Below, piece after piece: positions 13,063 to 14,664 of a DNA stretch of 14,664 nt. Position numbers and translations under genes: made by a program. The notes below the pieces were generated by a model that was not told the origin of the DNA, did not search any database, and was given only the letters and a program-made list of their open reading frames with translations. The stretch lies in the NCBI GenBank assembly GCA_003220975.1, contig QHTX01000127.1, forward strand, positions 1-14,664, written 5' to 3'. Source of the DNA: Gemmatimonadota bacterium. Its GTDB lineage: Bacteria; Gemmatimonadota; Gemmatimonadetes; Gemmatimonadales; GWC2-71-9. Positions within the stretch are counted from its first letter, which is position 1. Each line of letters begins with the position of its first letter.

Positions 13063-14664
13063 GTGACTCCATTCCAGCAGTCCCTCCCCCCCCGGTCCTC
13101 GCTCGCGTCGCGCGTGCGGGGGTGGAAAGACGATGCCACGGGCCTCGAGCAACGCCTCAAGGACCTGGACACCATCGCGCGCAGCCACCGCCTGCGGCGC
13201 GTGATGGCGGCGGCCGGCCTCGCCATCGGGCTCGTGGGCTGGGGGTTCGGATACGTGAAGACCCGCCCGCCCACCATGGTGCTGATCGCGGGCGGCGCGG
13301 CGTTCGTGAACGAGCTGCTCGGTCTCATCAACGAGCGCGGTTGGTACCGCTGGTGGTTCGTGTACGCGCTGTCGCTGCTGGACGTGCTGCTGGTGGCCGT
13401 GCTCGTGGTGTGGTTCGGGCACGGCGGGTTCGTGGCCGCCTTCTTCCTCGCGGTGCTGCCCTACGCCTTCGACCAGGGACGCGCCGTGGGCGACTTTCTC
13501 GTCCTCACCGCGGCGCTCGCGTATCTCGGCGCAAGCTACGCGCACAACGTGCTGTACGAGCCGGGAGGCGCAAGCCTGAGCGGGGCCGGGCTCGAGACGG
13601 TGGTGTTCATCCTCGTGGCGATGGCGCTGAAGCGGATTCCGGCGACGCTGATCGCGCGGATTCGCCACGCCCGCAGCGTGATGGGGGAGGCGGAGCGGGG
13701 CTATCTCGCCGTGCGCGCCCCGGCCGGGGAGCTGGATGAGCTGGGGTTCCTGGAGAAGAGCTTCAACCGGATGCTCGAGGAAATCGCGACGACGATCTCG
13801 ACGGTGCAGCGCGAGGCGGACGAAGGGGCGGCCTTCGCGGAAGAGCTCGCCGCCTCGGCCGAAGAGCTGCACGCCACGTCGGAGACCGTGACGCACACGG
13901 CGCAACAGCTCGCCGGGGACCTGGGCAAGCAGCGGGAGATGGCGGAAGGGGCGCGCGGCGAGAGCGCCAAGGCGGCGGACCAGGCGGAGTCCCTGCGCGT
14001 CCGGGCCGAGCTGATGCAGGTGGATGCGGCGCGCCTGCTCGCCGCGGCGGAGCGGGGACGGGAGCGGGTGGCGCGCGCCAGCCAGACGCTCCGCACGATG
14101 GGCGAAGAGGTGCGCGCCACGGCGGCGACGGTGGCGGGCCTGTCGGGGATGTCGGAGCGCATCGCGGCGTTCGCCCAGACGATCGCGCGGATCGCGCGGC
14201 AGACCCACCTGCTGGCGTTGAACGCGGCGATCGAGGCCGCGCGGGCGGGCGAGCATGGCCGGGGCTTCGCGGTGGTGGCCGAGGAGGTGCGCCAGCTCGC
14301 CGACGAGTCGGCGCGGGCGGCGGAGGCCGTGACTCGCACCACGGGCTCGATCCGGGAGCAGATGGAGGACGTCACGGCCACCATGGCCGCAGGTCAGGCG
14401 AAGGTCCGAGCGGCGCGCTGCAGGAGTTGCATCAGGGGGTCGAGCTGGTGGGCGACCTGGTCAACGCCACGGCCGAAGTATCCCGCAGTCAGGCGCAGCG
14501 CCTCGCCGAGCTGGCGCAGTCGCTGCAGCAGGTGGCCGCGATCTCGAGCACGTCGTCGCAGAGCGCCGACGGCGCCGCCGCCGCCACGCAGGCGCAGATC
14601 ACGTCCATGGGCGACCTCACGGCGACGTCACAGCAGCTGGCCCAGCTCGCCGAGCGGCTGCGCG
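13063..14664 (+). CDS. Methyl-accepting chemotaxis-like receptor with six membrane helices, frameshifted, 3' partial
   Basis: A membrane receptor of the methyl-accepting chemotaxis type, which would signal to CheA/CheW. After about 46 cytoplasmic residues come six hydrophobic segments (about 50-65, 72-90, 97-119, 122-137, 143-166, 177-197) with short loops and no large periplasmic sensor domain. A HAMP-like segment follows (about 200-250, with DELGFLEKSFNRMLEEI), then a long coiled coil. The signalling tip is near residues 380-415: QTHLLALNAAIEAARAGEHGRGFAVVAEEVRQLADES, with His where most receptors have Asn. At about 14410/14411 the frame shifts. Upstream codons end AGQAKVR; from 14419 another frame continues typical coiled coil (LQELHQGVELVGDLVNATAEVS to the window end). 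Adding one G restores VRGGALQEL. GTG 13063 is chosen from the protein start and promoter distance. The C-terminus lies outside the window. Confidence 0.85.
   Translation, partial: MTPFQQSLPPRSSLASRVRGWKDDATGLEQRLKDLDTIARSHRLRRVMAAAGLAIGLVGWGFGYVKTRPPTMVLIAGGAAFVNELLGLINERGWYRWWFVYALSLLDVLLVAVLVVWFGHGGFVAAFFLAVLPYAFDQGRAVGDFLVLTAALAYLGASYAHNVLYEPGGASLSGAGLETVVFILVAMALKRIPATLIARIRHARSVMGEAERGYLAVRAPAGELDELGFLEKSFNRMLEEIATTISTVQREADEGAAFAEELAASAEELHATSETVTHTAQQLAGDLGKQREMAEGARGESAKAADQAESLRVRAELMQVDAARLLAAAERGRERVARASQTLRTMGEEVRATAATVAGLSGMSERIAAFAQTIARIARQTHLLALNAAIEAARAGEHGRGFAVVAEEVRQLADESARAAEAVTRTTGSIREQMEDVTATMAAGQAKVRAARCRSCIRGSSWWATWSTPRPKYPAVRRSASPSWRSRCSRWPRSRARRRRAPTAPPPPRRRRSRPWATSRRRHSSWPSSPSGCA

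Noticed and set aside
12322..14256. A 644-codon minus-strand open frame
   Set aside because: It is antisense to the kinase end, pyrE and the MCP-like gene, which all have strong family motifs.
1..14664. tRNA or rRNA genes, CRISPR arrays, insertion sequences, attachment sites, toxin-antitoxin or defence loci
   Set aside because: I saw no repeat arrays, transposase or integrase motifs, RNA gene signatures or defence-protein motifs. Nearly all of the window is explained by eleven ordinary genes.

Overview
The window reads as bacterial, very GC-rich (about 70% by eye), gene-dense chromosomal DNA. The best lineage clue is a lipoprotein with a GWxTD domain (10123-11478), a family known mainly from Gemmatimonadota, Acidobacteriota and relatives. 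The periplasmic lytic transglycosylase, lipoprotein and type IV pilin point to a two-membrane cell. I infer an environmental Gemmatimonadota-like genome, perhaps assembled from a metagenome: two genes, one at each end, carry indels in otherwise well-conserved sequence.

Layout. 1-1532 (minus): a matrixin-type metalloprotease followed by an AmmeMemoRadiSam radical SAM gene that runs off the left edge and lacks about 50 nt just before its iron-sulfur cysteines. 1625-3898 (plus): an MMPL/RND-type transporter. 3895-7487 (minus): DNA polymerase I, then a type IV pilin-like gene, then a small DUF4031-like gene whose stop codon overlaps the transporter stop. 7515-7768 (minus): a cold-shock protein with a textbook intrinsic terminator. 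7892-11478 (minus): the GWxTD lipoprotein and a soluble lytic transglycosylase overlapping by four bases, so translationally coupled. 11520-13023 (plus): a soluble Ser/Thr protein kinase, then pyrE. 13063 to the right edge (plus): a six-helix membrane methyl-accepting signalling protein with a single-base frameshift near its end.

The genes mostly cover housekeeping (polA, pyrE, csp) and envelope or signalling work (transporter, pilin, lipoprotein plus transglycosylase, kinase, MCP-like receptor). No mobile element, CRISPR array, tRNA or rRNA was found, and I saw no clear new multi-gene system.

The most interesting signals are regulatory. (1) Five genes without a Shine-Dalgarno sequence all have a TAnnnT hexamer 6-11 nt before the start codon, which suggests leaderless transcripts, while the csp, pilin, pyrE and lipoprotein genes have Shine-Dalgarno sequences. 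(2) A near-perfect hairpin holds the pyrE start codon in its 4-nt loop, immediately after the kinase stop codon. (3) A sigma-54-like element lies upstream of the pilin gene, overlapping the polA stop codon. Intergenic gaps are all under 130 nt; none exceeds 300.
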